A DNA stretch of 64,000 nt from an uncultured Eudoraea sp. (GTDB lineage Bacteria; Bacteroidota; Bacteroidia; Flavobacteriales; Flavobacteriaceae): assembly GCF_947490415.1 (NCBI RefSeq), contig NZ_CANLGX010000004.1:62001-126000 (forward strand), given 5' to 3'. The notes beneath the pieces were generated by a model. It was not told where the DNA came from and did no database searches. It worked only from the letters and a program-made list of their open reading frames with translations. This document shows, piece by piece, positions 53,695-62,562 of the stretch. Positions within the stretch are counted from its first letter, which is position 1, and the number at the start of each line of letters is the position of its first letter. The position numbers and the translations under genes are program-made.

Positions 53695-54861
53695 TTATGC
53701 CATATTAATTTTACATTTATTATTAAGGGAATTTACTGCATTCTTCATTAATTCTATGTCTATTTTGTGCACATCTACCTTCTGCCCAATACCGTTTATT
53801 AATGTAATTGTCAATTCACCTCCAAGATGCTCACGAAACTCCTGAATCCCTTTTAATAATTCCTGCATTTCTTCATCTCCTGAAACCGGAATAGACAAAT
53901 CAAAGCCAATGTCTGCCATGACCTTTAAAATTTCATCCAAAATTTCTGCTGAAATAAAACCAATAAGCTTAGAATATACTAAATCCAGAGCAATCCCCTT
54001 AGCCACAGCTTCACCATGTCTCAAAGAATAATTGCTCATCTGTTCTAACTTATGCGCGGACCAATGACCAAAATCTAAGGGTCTGGAAGATCCGCTTTCG
54101 AAAGGGTCGCCACCTTTGGCAATATGTTCCATATGCATTTCGGCGCACCTGTAAATAGTTTTGAGCATGGCATCCATATCACGTTCTTTCAATTTGATCG
54201 CATTTTCTTTAATTGTTTTAAAGAAAAATTCATCTTTAATAAGAGCAACCTTAATAGCCTCAGCTACTCCTGCAATCCAATCGCGTTGCTCAAGACTTGT
54301 CAAAAAATCACTATCGTTTATTATTGCATATGGTGGCGCAAAAGTTCCTATAAAATTCTTTTTGTTATAAGCATTTATGCCATTCTTTACCCCTATTGCG
54401 GCATCGTTCTGGGAAAGGACAGTAGTTGGGATACGAATGAGCTTTACACCCCTGTGAGCAACCGACGCAGCATAACCTGCCATATCAATTACCGCACCAC
54501 CTCCAATGACTATCACAAAGGAATGCCTGCAAATACCATTATTATTGATCGCGCCTATTATTCTATCAACATTGTTGTAATTGTTTTTGGATATCTCTCC
54601 ACCTTCAATTACCAGACACTCGGTAAATAGCAGTTGAGAGCTATGCAGCAGACAATAATTTCTAATACGCTCAATTAGCTTAGGGTGCTTTTTAAGAACG
54701 CCATTATCCGCAACGAAAAGGAGTTTTACCTGTTCATTTGGCTTGTATGACTCTATAACCTCCTTGAACAATTTATTATTGCTTTCAAATAAGCCACTTG
54801 TGAAGTGTAAACTATATTTAAAATTTACGGCAAAAGATTGTTCTATAGGCTTTAATTGCAT
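53695..54861 (-). CDS. eboD: EboD, 3-dehydroquinate synthase-like sugar phosphate cyclase
   Basis: A sugar phosphate cyclase of 388 residues. NAD-binding is by GGGAVIDMAGYAA (120-132), and zinc ligands probably include Glu201 (AEAIK), a His in DFGHWSAHKLE and a His in LRHGEAVAKG. The RGVKLIRIPTTVLSQNDAAIG stretch is typical of the wider family. It is longer at the N-terminus than ordinary AroB and lies within the ebo operon, so it is more likely the ebo-specific cyclase than the shikimate enzyme. The substrate is unknown; sedoheptulose- or hexose-phosphate-derived cyclitols are the usual products in this family. Confidence 0.88.
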   Translation of the reverse strand: MQLKPIEQSFAVNFKYSLHFTSGLFESNNKLFKEVIESYKPNEQVKLLFVADNGVLKKHPKLIERIRNYCLLHSSQLLFTECLVIEGGEISKNNYNNVDRIIGAINNNGICRHSFVIVIGGGAVIDMAGYAASVAHRGVKLIRIPTTVLSQNDAAIGVKNGINAYNKKNFIGTFAPPYAIINDSDFLTSLEQRDWIAGVAEAIKVALIKDEFFFKTIKENAIKLKERDMDAMLKTIYRCAEMHMEHIAKGGDPFESGSSRPLDFGHWSAHKLEQMSNYSLRHGEAVAKGIALDLVYSKLIGFISAEILDEILKVMADIGFDLSIPVSGDEEMQELLKGIQEFREHLGGELTITLINGIGQKVDVHKIDIELMKNAVNSLNNKCKINMA

Positions 54862-54870
54862 TCCATAATT

Positions 54871-55773
54871 TTAAGTTACGGCAAATATTTTAGCTAATAT
54901 GTACGAAAGTGGCAACAATAGTAAAACAATCAATCCAAACTGCCAACTATCAAAGGCTACAGTGAGCGAGGCATCCAAAACAATTATTGAAAGTACACCG
55001 CTAACCACTGCTTTTTTTATATTTTCCGGTGAATTTATTCTATATGCCCTAATTAATGAACTATAAATCAGAAATATAAATAAACCAAGGAAAGGAATTA
55101 AACCAAGCAACTTTTCCTGTTTATCCGGTAAAATCATCAAAACGCTAAAAATTACCACAGCATATAATAGCCCTGCCCAAATTATGTGCTTTTTGTTTTC
55201 CCCATAAACCTCTCCCCTGCTTATTAATGTAATGGCAAAAATATATAAAAGAGGAATTACGGCATACATCCAGTGAGATATTTCACCAAATACAGACATC
55301 CCTAAAATAAGGTTCAATGCTCTGCAAAGCCCCATATTTAAAGGCCCCAGAAATTGAAATTTTTTGGAAAATGTATCATAAAGTATGATTGCTAAAGCAA
55401 GAATTAAAGCTATGATACCACTAAGGTAATTCACAAAAAAGGATAAAATAATTCCTGATATCAATAAGCCGGTTCCAAATAATGAAGCTCCTTTTAGAGA
55501 TACATCTCCTTTTGGAATAGGTCTTTCAGGTCGTTCTATCTGGTCAATTTTAAAATCAAATACATCATTTAGTACAACTCCTCCGGCGTAAAGGAACGTT
55601 GAGGAAATTAGGAGAAGTAATAAATTCAGAGATACAGCTCCACCTAAAAAAGTGTCAGATGCAATTAGCACGGTTAAACCGGATATGCTGGAACCGGCCA
55701 TTATATCTGCCATGGCAGTGGGTAAGTTTGCAGGCCTGGCAAGCTTTGAATAACCCAGAAGTACCACGTTCAT
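54871..55773 (-). CDS. eboC: EboC, UbiA-like prenyltransferase
   Basis: A 300-residue integral membrane protein with about eight or nine hydrophobic segments. The first aspartate-rich motif NDVFDFKID (Asn69, Asp70, Asp73, Asp77) followed by ERPERPIPKG is diagnostic for UbiA-type prenyltransferases, which join isoprenoid diphosphates to an aromatic or other acceptor at the membrane. The second motif is only loosely preserved (ILYDTFSKKF). It begins 1 bp after the eboB stop. As the only membrane enzyme among eboA-F it is the natural place for a lipid anchoring or membrane step in the pathway. Confidence 0.9.
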   Translation of the reverse strand: MNVVLLGYSKLARPANLPTAMADIMAGSSISGLTVLIASDTFLGGAVSLNLLLLLISSTFLYAGGVVLNDVFDFKIDQIERPERPIPKGDVSLKGASLFGTGLLISGIILSFFVNYLSGIIALILALAIILYDTFSKKFQFLGPLNMGLCRALNLILGMSVFGEISHWMYAVIPLLYIFAITLISRGEVYGENKKHIIWAGLLYAVVIFSVLMILPDKQEKLLGLIPFLGLFIFLIYSSLIRAYRINSPENIKKAVVSGVLSIIVLDASLTVAFDSWQFGLIVLLLLPLSYILAKIFAVT

Positions 55774-55774
55774 T

Positions 55775-56683
55775 CTACTTTATTTGATCTGTGTCTCTAC
55801 GAGGTTCCTGACCTCTTAAAACGCTATTATCATTGAAAAGAATTGATTGATTAATTCCTTGCGGATTTAACCAGTCTGATTCTTTCATTTTGCCATTTTT
55901 ACTAAAAGCATCCAGGGCATTCTGATAACAGGTTTTTATGACATCCTCACGCTCTATACCGCGCTTTAACATAAGGGCTGCCGTTTTTGGCACTGCCAAT
56001 GGGTCACTAACCCCCCAGTCTGCCGAACTATCTACTATGATTTTAGAGCTGCCATATTTACGCACTACTTCTACCATGCGTTCATTGCCCATTTTAGTTT
56101 TGGGATAAATGGTAAAAGCGGCAATAAAACCTCTATCTAAAACTTCTTTTACTGTTTCCTCATTATTGTGATCAATTATGACATTGCCAGGATCCAGTTT
56201 ATGCTCCATGCACACTTCCATGCTCCTGATTGTTCCAGCCTTTTTATCTCTATGAGGGGTATGCACCTGTACAGTCATATTTAGTTCTTTAGCCAGCTCT
56301 AATTGTTCCCTAAAATACTTATCCTCAGCCGGCGTTTGATCATCATAGCCTATTTCGCCTATAGCTACAACATTTTCCTTGTGAAGATATAAGGGTAAAA
56401 GTTCCATAACCTGCTCTGCCAGGGCCTCATTATTGGCTTCTTTGGAATTCAAGCCAATGGTGCAGTAGTGTTTTATTCCAAACTGACTGGCCCTAAATGG
56501 TTCCCAACCAACAAGGCTACTAAAATAATCCTGGAATGATCCAACCTGGGTTCGCGGCTGACCTAACCAAAACGAGGGCTCAATAATTGCAACAATTCCA
56601 GCCTCCGCCATAGCTTCATAGTCATCGGTTGTCCTCGAGGTCATATGAATGTGAGGGTCAATTATCATCATTTTTTCTTTCAT
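55775..56683 (-). CDS. eboB: EboB, TatD-like metal-dependent hydrolase
   Basis: The 302-residue amidohydrolase-fold protein has HxH as His11 and His13 (IIDPHIHM), a Glu in GEIGYDDQ (about 110), His in VQVHTPHRDK, His in VIIDHNNEE and Asp in VDSSADWGVSD, the full TatD-type metal set. It overlaps the eboA stop by 4 bp (ATGA). Classical TatD proteins are nucleases, but the substrate for the ebo member is unknown. Confidence 0.9.
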   Translation of the reverse strand: MKEKMMIIDPHIHMTSRTTDDYEAMAEAGIVAIIEPSFWLGQPRTQVGSFQDYFSSLVGWEPFRASQFGIKHYCTIGLNSKEANNEALAEQVMELLPLYLHKENVVAIGEIGYDDQTPAEDKYFREQLELAKELNMTVQVHTPHRDKKAGTIRSMEVCMEHKLDPGNVIIDHNNEETVKEVLDRGFIAAFTIYPKTKMGNERMVEVVRKYGSSKIIVDSSADWGVSDPLAVPKTAALMLKRGIEREDVIKTCYQNALDAFSKNGKMKESDWLNPQGINQSILFNDNSVLRGQEPRRDTDQIK

Positions 56684-57543
56684 AGCTTATTTTTTAAATT
56701 TTCCCAGGTGACGGCCTTATTCGCAACTTTTTCCTTTAAATTGGGATACTTATCCAATAGTCTGATTGCTTCCGGTTGATTGGAGTAATAACAACAAAGT
56801 GCAGCCGCCAGATTTTCAATTTTATCTTTACTCCTAAACAAATGATCCATATCCTGTAATAAAACACCTTCCAAAAATCCTGTTACAGGTCGCCAGAACA
56901 ATGGATCTATATCCCTTGAAGCCGCCCATCGCTCATGGGCATAATCTGAAATAATTCTCACTAAATCTCTGTTCGCCCGCTTTTCAACATCAACAATCTC
57001 TCCCAAATTGCGCTCCATAAAAGCCGCTTTCAAATACATTTGATTCCATTGCTGATCATTAAAATATATAGAAGGATAAGGATTGTTTAATGCTATAGCG
57101 TCAAAAATTATCCCAATATTAGTTCGCAATGCTTCAACGCCTACGTGATTATAGTCCCCGGCATTAGGTAAAAGCATTAAAAACTTCAAAAAGGTTTCCA
57201 GCTCACCGGTATCAGCAACCTGAATAAGATTTGCCACCTTAGTTGAAAAATATGCTAAATCTGATTCAAGTACTTTACTAAGAAGATAAATCCTAGCAAT
57301 TTGGAGCAGGTTCGCATTCTGTGCGATCAGATATTTTTCCAATTCCTGATTTATGCCCTGGATTCTTGGTTTTTGTGCAGGATCAATTTTTCCGGCTAAT
57401 AGACTATAAGATAAATATAATTCCTTTGCAGATTTGGACTTAATAATTAAATCTAACTTATTCTCTATCCAGGTATGTGTTTCTTCAGATACACTATCAC
57501 CCAAAATTTTAGATAACTGTTTACGAGTATCCAAATGCTGCAT
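56680..57543 (-). CDS. eboA: EboA-domain protein, first gene of the ebo operon
   Basis: A 287-residue all-helical protein of the EboA family, which has no known activity. Typical stretches are LIQVADTGELETFLKFLMLL near 100 and YAHERWAASRDIDPLFWRPV near 210-230. The ATG at 57543 is preferred; a TTG at 57552 would add three residues. A -7-like TATATTTG on this strand at 57607-57600 gives a leader of about 50 nt, but no good -33 element was found. Six ebo genes follow in order with gaps of at most 10 bp, so they are one transcript divergent from miaE. Confidence 0.87.
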   Translation of the reverse strand: MQHLDTRKQLSKILGDSVSEETHTWIENKLDLIIKSKSAKELYLSYSLLAGKIDPAQKPRIQGINQELEKYLIAQNANLLQIARIYLLSKVLESDLAYFSTKVANLIQVADTGELETFLKFLMLLPNAGDYNHVGVEALRTNIGIIFDAIALNNPYPSIYFNDQQWNQMYLKAAFMERNLGEIVDVEKRANRDLVRIISDYAHERWAASRDIDPLFWRPVTGFLEGVLLQDMDHLFRSKDKIENLAAALCCYYSNQPEAIRLLDKYPNLKEKVANKAVTWENLKNKL

Positions 57544-57708
57544 ATATTCCAATTACAAAATAAACAAGGAGTTAAACAAAAGAAAAATCTTTAGCAGCAC
57601 AAATATATTAAGATAACAGCAATCCTCTTCTATTAATAAGAGAATATAGTTTTATTAAACACCATAAGTGTTTCACAGGTTCTTTTTAATTTAGCAAAAA
57701 TTTGAATT

Positions 57709-58290
57709 ATGTTAGGACTAAAATTACCAACTGATCCTCGCTGGGTAAACATAGTGGAAAAAAATATAGACGAAATTCTGACAGATCATGCCTATTGCGA
57801 ACAAAAGGCGGCCAGTACGGCTATTTCTTTAATAATTACTTTCCCTGAATATACAGAATTGATTCAGGAAATGATCGCGTTATCAAGAGAGGAAATGGGA
57901 CATTTTAAAATGGTACACGATAAGATCCTTGCCCGTGGTAAAACACTGGGAAGGTATCGCAAGGATGAATACGCCATTCAACTTTTAAAATTTTTTCCAA
58001 AAGGAGGAAACAGGACCACTCAACTGGTGCATCGTCTGTTATACGCCGCGTTGATTGAAGCGCGTAGTTGTGAGCGGTTTAGGTTGCTATCAGAAGAACT
58101 AAAGGACAAGGAATTGGCAGATTTTTATCAAAAACTCATGGTCAGTGAGGCTGGGCACTATACCATGTTTTTAAAATTTGCGAGGAAATACGGAAATAAA
58201 GAAGAGGTAGATAAAAAATGGCAGGAACTTCTGGAATATGAAGCGGAGATTATGAAAGATTTAGGCAGAAAAGAAACTATACATGGTTAG
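57709..58290 (+). CDS. miaE: tRNA-(ms2io6A)-hydroxylase MiaE
   Basis: This 193-residue di-iron ferritin-like enzyme hydroxylates the isopentenyl group of ms2i6A37 in tRNA. Di-iron ligands are seen in the helices with HAYCEQKAAS, SREEMGHFKMV (ExxH), LIEARSCERF and VSEAGHYTMF (ExxH). The N-terminus LGLKLPTDPRWVNIVE is the usual family start. The gene is divergent from eboA and its end overlaps the ppx end by 14 bp. Isoprenoid-linked tRNA modification beside a prenyltransferase operon is probably coincidental. Confidence 0.93.
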   Translation: MLGLKLPTDPRWVNIVEKNIDEILTDHAYCEQKAASTAISLIITFPEYTELIQEMIALSREEMGHFKMVHDKILARGKTLGRYRKDEYAIQLLKFFPKGGNRTTQLVHRLLYAALIEARSCERFRLLSEELKDKELADFYQKLMVSEAGHYTMFLKFARKYGNKEEVDKKWQELLEYEAEIMKDLGRKETIHG

Positions 58291-59167
58291 CATAATATAA
58301 AGTCTTTATAATCCCATCAGACAGACCAATTTTGGGTACATGAATTTTTCTTGCCCCACTCCATTTAGCAGAAGTCAAAAATATCCGTGTGGCGGGAATG
58401 ATTACATCTGCCCTATCCGGATTTAGACCTAACTCGGAAATACGGTCTTCATAGGACATACTTTTCAAAAAGTTATATTGAGCATTCAGCCATATATTGG
58501 AAAGGGGTTCCCCTTCCCTTCGCCCCGACAATTTATGCAATGTATTGATGTTGCCTCCTGAACCAATTATTGAGATTTTAGATGTCCCTTTTGTAATTTT
58601 TCTTATCCATGTCTCAATATCGTTCCATATATCGTCATTCACCATATTATTAAGCAGGCGCACTGTTCCTATCTTGAAAGACCTTGATACTTTAATACTC
58701 CCTTCGGCAAATAAAGTGAACTCTGTACTACCCCCGCCTACATCTATATAGAGATAGGACTGATCTGTTTGAATAAGTTTTTTTAGATCCGTAGATGCAA
58801 TTATTGAGGCCTCTTCTTTACCATTAATTAATTCAATGGCAATACCTGATTCCTTTAAGATCCTGGCAATAACTTTATTTCCATTACGGGCCTCTCGCAT
58901 TGCCGATGTTGCACATGCCTTATACTTTTCCACGCCAATAACCTCCATTAAAAGACTAAAAGATTTCATGGTTTTTACAATTCTTTCAGTATTGAATTCA
59001 GATATTGCGCCTTTGGTGAAAGAGTCTTCTCCAAGACGGACAGGAACCCTAATAAGTACATTTTTCCTGAATTTTGTTTCCTTATCCTTTTCCTCAATAA
59101 CATTGTGAACCAATAACCTAATAGCATTGGAACCAACGTCTATTGCGGCAAATTTTCGGATATTCAA
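58277..59167 (-). CDS. ppx: Ppx/GppA-family exopolyphosphatase
   Basis: A 296-residue phosphatase of the actin-like Ppx/GppA family, with the two phosphate loops AAIDVGSNAIRLL (8-20) and LYIDVGGGSTEFTL (about 138-151). It is the short form without C-terminal HD domain. It would cleave terminal phosphate from polyphosphate or the 5' phosphate of pppGpp. It starts with TTG at 59167, overlapping the ppk stop by 4 bp, so translation of kinase and phosphatase is linked. Confidence 0.9.
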   Translation of the reverse strand: MNIRKFAAIDVGSNAIRLLVHNVIEEKDKETKFRKNVLIRVPVRLGEDSFTKGAISEFNTERIVKTMKSFSLLMEVIGVEKYKACATSAMREARNGNKVIARILKESGIAIELINGKEEASIIASTDLKKLIQTDQSYLYIDVGGGSTEFTLFAEGSIKVSRSFKIGTVRLLNNMVNDDIWNDIETWIRKITKGTSKISIIGSGGNINTLHKLSGRREGEPLSNIWLNAQYNFLKSMSYEDRISELGLNPDRADVIIPATRIFLTSAKWSGARKIHVPKIGLSDGIIKTLYYANHV

Positions 59168-61263
59168 ACTTCTCTATTTTTAGAATTTATTTTGTTAAGG
59201 TAGTAATCATAAATAGCGAATTGAGAGCGTAATTTAGGTTGTTCGTTCTTCTTATAAATATTGTTTTGTTCCCCATTAAAAATTCGTGCTTTAACATTGT
59301 CACCCCAGGAGATTTCAAAGGTATCTATTAATTCCTGTTTTATGTCTTCATCATAAATTGGACAACCAACCTCCACCCTATTATCTAAATTACGTGTCAT
59401 CCAATCTGCAGATGAGATATAGATTTTAGGGTTGCCTTCATTACCAAAAATAAATACACGCGGATGCTCTAAAAATTTATCAACAATACTTATGGCTTCA
59501 ATATTTTCACTCATACCCTCAACCCCGGGAATAAGACAACAAACACCCCGTATAATTAGTTGTATTTTAACACCAGCCCTACTTGCCTCATATAATTTAT
59601 CTACCATTTCATAGGAGGTGAAACTGTTCATCTTTATTTTTATATAGGCATCTCTGCCGAGTTTTGCAGACTGTATTTCATTGTCAATAAATTTCTTAAA
59701 CAAACTTTTTGTATAATGAGGGGAAACAACCAGATGTTTGTATTTATATATTTTGTAGGTGGTTTCAAAAAAATCGAAGACAATTTTGACTTCTTTTAAG
59801 ATAGCTGCGTTTGCTGTAAACAGAGTATAATCTGTATATATTTTGGCAGTTGACTCATTAAAATTTCCGGTGCTGATAAATCCATATCGCTTAATTAAAT
59901 CATCCTCTTCCCTTTCAATTACGCAAATTTTACTATGTACTTTTAGACCCGGGACTCCAAAGATCAGTTTTACGCCTTCAGCCTGCAATTCTTCTGCATA
60001 TTTTATATTGGCCTGCTCATCAAAACGAGCCCTTAATTCTATCTGCATGGTAACTTTCTTACCATTTTTTACAGCATTTATTAAGGATGCCGCCACTTGT
60101 GAATTCTTGGCGAGCCGATATACCGTAATCTTTATGCTTTTTACTTTTGGATCCAGGGCTGCTTCCCTAAGGAATTTTATAATGTATGAAAAGGTATGGT
60201 ATGGTGCATACATCAGGTAATCCTTTTCGGCAATACGTTCCAATAAGCTTCCTTCCAGACTTAAGCCTTTAACCGGCAGTGGCGTGATCTTATCGTACAT
60301 AAGATCTTGTCTTCCTAAACTTGGGAAGTCCATATAATCCCTTCTATTGTGATAACGCCCTCCGGGAATCACACTATCTGTATCCTCAATACGCATTTTC
60401 CCTTTCAGAAATTCTAAGGTATCCCTGGCTATACTCTTATCATATACAAAACGAACCGGATCACTTATTTTTCTTCCCTGAACGCTTGATGATATTTTTT
60501 CTATAAATGTTTTGCTTAAGTCATTATCTATATCCAATTCGGCATCTCTGGTAATTTTAATCATATGCGCAGAAATAGCTTCATATTCAAACATGGGAAA
60601 TATCCGGGCCAGACAAAACCGAATCAGGTCATCCAGTATAATGATGTAATCTTTATCTCCTTCCCTAGGCAGCACAACAAAGCGGTCTATGCCTTTTGGA
60701 ATTTCTATAAGTGCATATCTTTTCTCAACTATTTCTTTCTCATTTTCGTCTATATCCTTTGCCTTATGAACCATTTTTACAGCCAGATAGGCTTCGGTAT
60801 CTTTTAAAAGAGGAAATTGATTAAGATCATTAAGAACAATAGTCATTAACTGTGGACTTACTTTTTCCAGAAAATAGTTTTTAACAAACTTAGCCTGACT
60901 TTCAGATACCTCCCTTTCGTTAATAAAATAAATGCCTTCTGATTCTAATTCTTTTTCAATATCCCCGTGAATTTCCAGGCTTTTACTTTGCTGATTGATT
61001 ACAATCTCCGTGATTTCCGCAAGCAAGTCCTTTGCTTTTTCACCTCCCAAGGCACTTTTACCTTTCTTACCTGCCAGGACAATTCTTTTAATAGTGGCGT
61101 ATCTTACTTTAAAAAATTCATCCAAATTATTTGAAAAAATACCTAAAAACCGAAGTCGTTCTATTAATGGAACATTTTTATCTGCACTTTCCTGTAATAC
61201 ACGATCATTGAACATCAACCAGCTTATCTCCCTGTTGATGTATTGATTTTTAGTTTTAATCAT
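59164..61263 (-). CDS. ppk: Polyphosphate kinase 1
   Basis: PPK1 makes polyphosphate from ATP reversibly. The 699-residue protein begins YINREISWLMFNDRVLQES, as usual, and has the four-domain layout; the phosphorylated His is in GLKVHSKICVI (about 442), with the second conserved region STGNFNESTAKIYTDYTLFT and the final SADWMTRNLDNRVEVGCPI. It starts within the sixA-like stop (TAATG). Polyphosphate genes cluster here as pdxH-sixA-ppk-ppx. Confidence 0.96.
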   Translation of the reverse strand: MIKTKNQYINREISWLMFNDRVLQESADKNVPLIERLRFLGIFSNNLDEFFKVRYATIKRIVLAGKKGKSALGGEKAKDLLAEITEIVINQQSKSLEIHGDIEKELESEGIYFINEREVSESQAKFVKNYFLEKVSPQLMTIVLNDLNQFPLLKDTEAYLAVKMVHKAKDIDENEKEIVEKRYALIEIPKGIDRFVVLPREGDKDYIIILDDLIRFCLARIFPMFEYEAISAHMIKITRDAELDIDNDLSKTFIEKISSSVQGRKISDPVRFVYDKSIARDTLEFLKGKMRIEDTDSVIPGGRYHNRRDYMDFPSLGRQDLMYDKITPLPVKGLSLEGSLLERIAEKDYLMYAPYHTFSYIIKFLREAALDPKVKSIKITVYRLAKNSQVAASLINAVKNGKKVTMQIELRARFDEQANIKYAEELQAEGVKLIFGVPGLKVHSKICVIEREEDDLIKRYGFISTGNFNESTAKIYTDYTLFTANAAILKEVKIVFDFFETTYKIYKYKHLVVSPHYTKSLFKKFIDNEIQSAKLGRDAYIKIKMNSFTSYEMVDKLYEASRAGVKIQLIIRGVCCLIPGVEGMSENIEAISIVDKFLEHPRVFIFGNEGNPKIYISSADWMTRNLDNRVEVGCPIYDEDIKQELIDTFEISWGDNVKARIFNGEQNNIYKKNEQPKLRSQFAIYDYYLNKINSKNREV

Positions 61264-61748
61264 TATTTAAGCAGTTTTGGAATAAGGATATGTTCGGTAA
61301 TACCATTTTTAATCACTTGCCAACTAGAGACATCGAAGCTGATTTGCACCAAAGCCGAAGTAGGTACATTTTCGATAGCCTTATTCCCCCACTGGTTAAC
61401 AATATTGGTGAGTGCATAGTTATGGCCAAAAATCACAACTTTATTGAGACTATCATCCAATTGTTTTACAAAAGACATTACCGCCTCCCCGGAAAAATCA
61501 TATAGTTGATCAGAAATATTTAATTTTTCCAAAGGATAATCAAAAGTCCTTAAGAATATCATACAGGTATGAAGAGCCCTGTTTGCGGGGCTGGAATATG
61601 CTGAATCTATGTTCTTTGATAGCCTTTTGAATTCAGCACTAACCAATTGGGCGTCATTAATTCCCCTCTCTTGTAAGGGTCTGTCCTGATCACTTACCCC
61701 GTATTGCCAGGATGATTTCCCGTGTCTGACAAGAATAACTGTTTTCAT
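61263..61748 (-). CDS. SixA-like histidine phosphatase
   Basis: A 161-residue phosphoglycerate-mutase-fold phosphatase with the catalytic RHGKSSW (8-14) and a second His in FGHNYALTN. SixA removes phosphate from histidine on phosphorelay proteins in E. coli; other members act on small molecules. It is located between pdxH and ppk, 13 bp after the former and overlapping the latter by one base, an arrangement common in flavobacteria. Its real substrate is unknown. Confidence 0.9.
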   Translation of the reverse strand: MKTVILVRHGKSSWQYGVSDQDRPLQERGINDAQLVSAEFKRLSKNIDSAYSSPANRALHTCMIFLRTFDYPLEKLNISDQLYDFSGEAVMSFVKQLDDSLNKVVIFGHNYALTNIVNQWGNKAIENVPTSALVQISFDVSSWQVIKNGITEHILIPKLLK

Positions 61749-61761
61749 AATTAAAATAGTT

Positions 61762-62409
61762 TTATGGAGCCAGTCGCTCTATTTTCCAATCAAAATCTGC
61801 TTGAAGTGAGTACCGGATTCTATCGTGTAACCTATTATCTCTGCCCTGCCAAAACTCTATGGAAACAGGCCTCACAAGATAACCACCCCAATAATCCGGA
61901 CGTTCAATTTCTTTGCCTTTATATTTTTCTTCCAATTTCTTTAATTCAATTTCCAGGACTTCTCTAGACTCAATTACACTACTTTGGTCCGATACAATTG
62001 CTCCTAATTTACTGCCTTCTGGTCTAGACTCAAAATAACCATCGGAAAGATTTTGGGCTAATTTCTCAGCCGTTCCTTTAATAATAACCTGGCGTTCCAG
62101 ATTGGGCCAAAAAAATGACAAACAAACTCTTGGATTCGCCTCGATTGCTTTTCCTTTTTCGCTTTGGTAATTCGAATAAAATATAAAACCCTCAAATGTA
62201 TATTTTTTCAGGAGGACCATTCTGCTCTTTGGAAATCCATCCAATCCCAATGTCGAAACTGACATCGCGTTGGTTTCATCCAAGCCATCAGCAGCTTCAA
62301 CTTCGTAATACCATTTCTGAAAAAGCTCCATTGGATTGTCTGAAATAGATTGCTCAGTTAAGGCGCTCTTATTATACGATTTTCGATGATTCCCTAAATC
62401 TCTATGCAT
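61762..62409 (-). CDS. pdxH: Pyridoxamine 5'-phosphate oxidase
   Basis: FMN enzyme oxidising PNP and PMP to PLP. The 215-residue protein shows the N-terminal RMVLLKKYTFEGFIFYSNY, the middle RPEGSKLGAIVSDQSS and the C-terminal signature PVSIEFWQGRDNRLHDRIRY. Length and motifs are complete. It is the first gene of the pdxH-sixA-ppk-ppx run. The 150-bp upstream region is AT-rich and has no clear promoter consensus that I could find. Confidence 0.95.
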   Translation of the reverse strand: MHRDLGNHRKSYNKSALTEQSISDNPMELFQKWYYEVEAADGLDETNAMSVSTLGLDGFPKSRMVLLKKYTFEGFIFYSNYQSEKGKAIEANPRVCLSFFWPNLERQVIIKGTAEKLAQNLSDGYFESRPEGSKLGAIVSDQSSVIESREVLEIELKKLEEKYKGKEIERPDYWGGYLVRPVSIEFWQGRDNRLHDRIRYSLQADFDWKIERLAP

Positions 62410-62562
62410 TTTTAAAAGACGAATATTAGTTCTACAAAGTTGGGGAAAAGATGTATAAAATTGAAGTGTTATTGAATTTTTATAATAAAGCGGGCAAGTA
62501 TTAAATAATAGTCTGGTAATATAAACAAAAGCAGGATCTGCATTTTCTGAAAGCAGCTATTG

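Noticed and set aside
53695-54861. Annotation as shikimate-pathway AroB
   Set aside because: It is embedded in the ebo operon and differs in its N-terminus; the general sugar phosphate cyclase family includes ebo-specific members.
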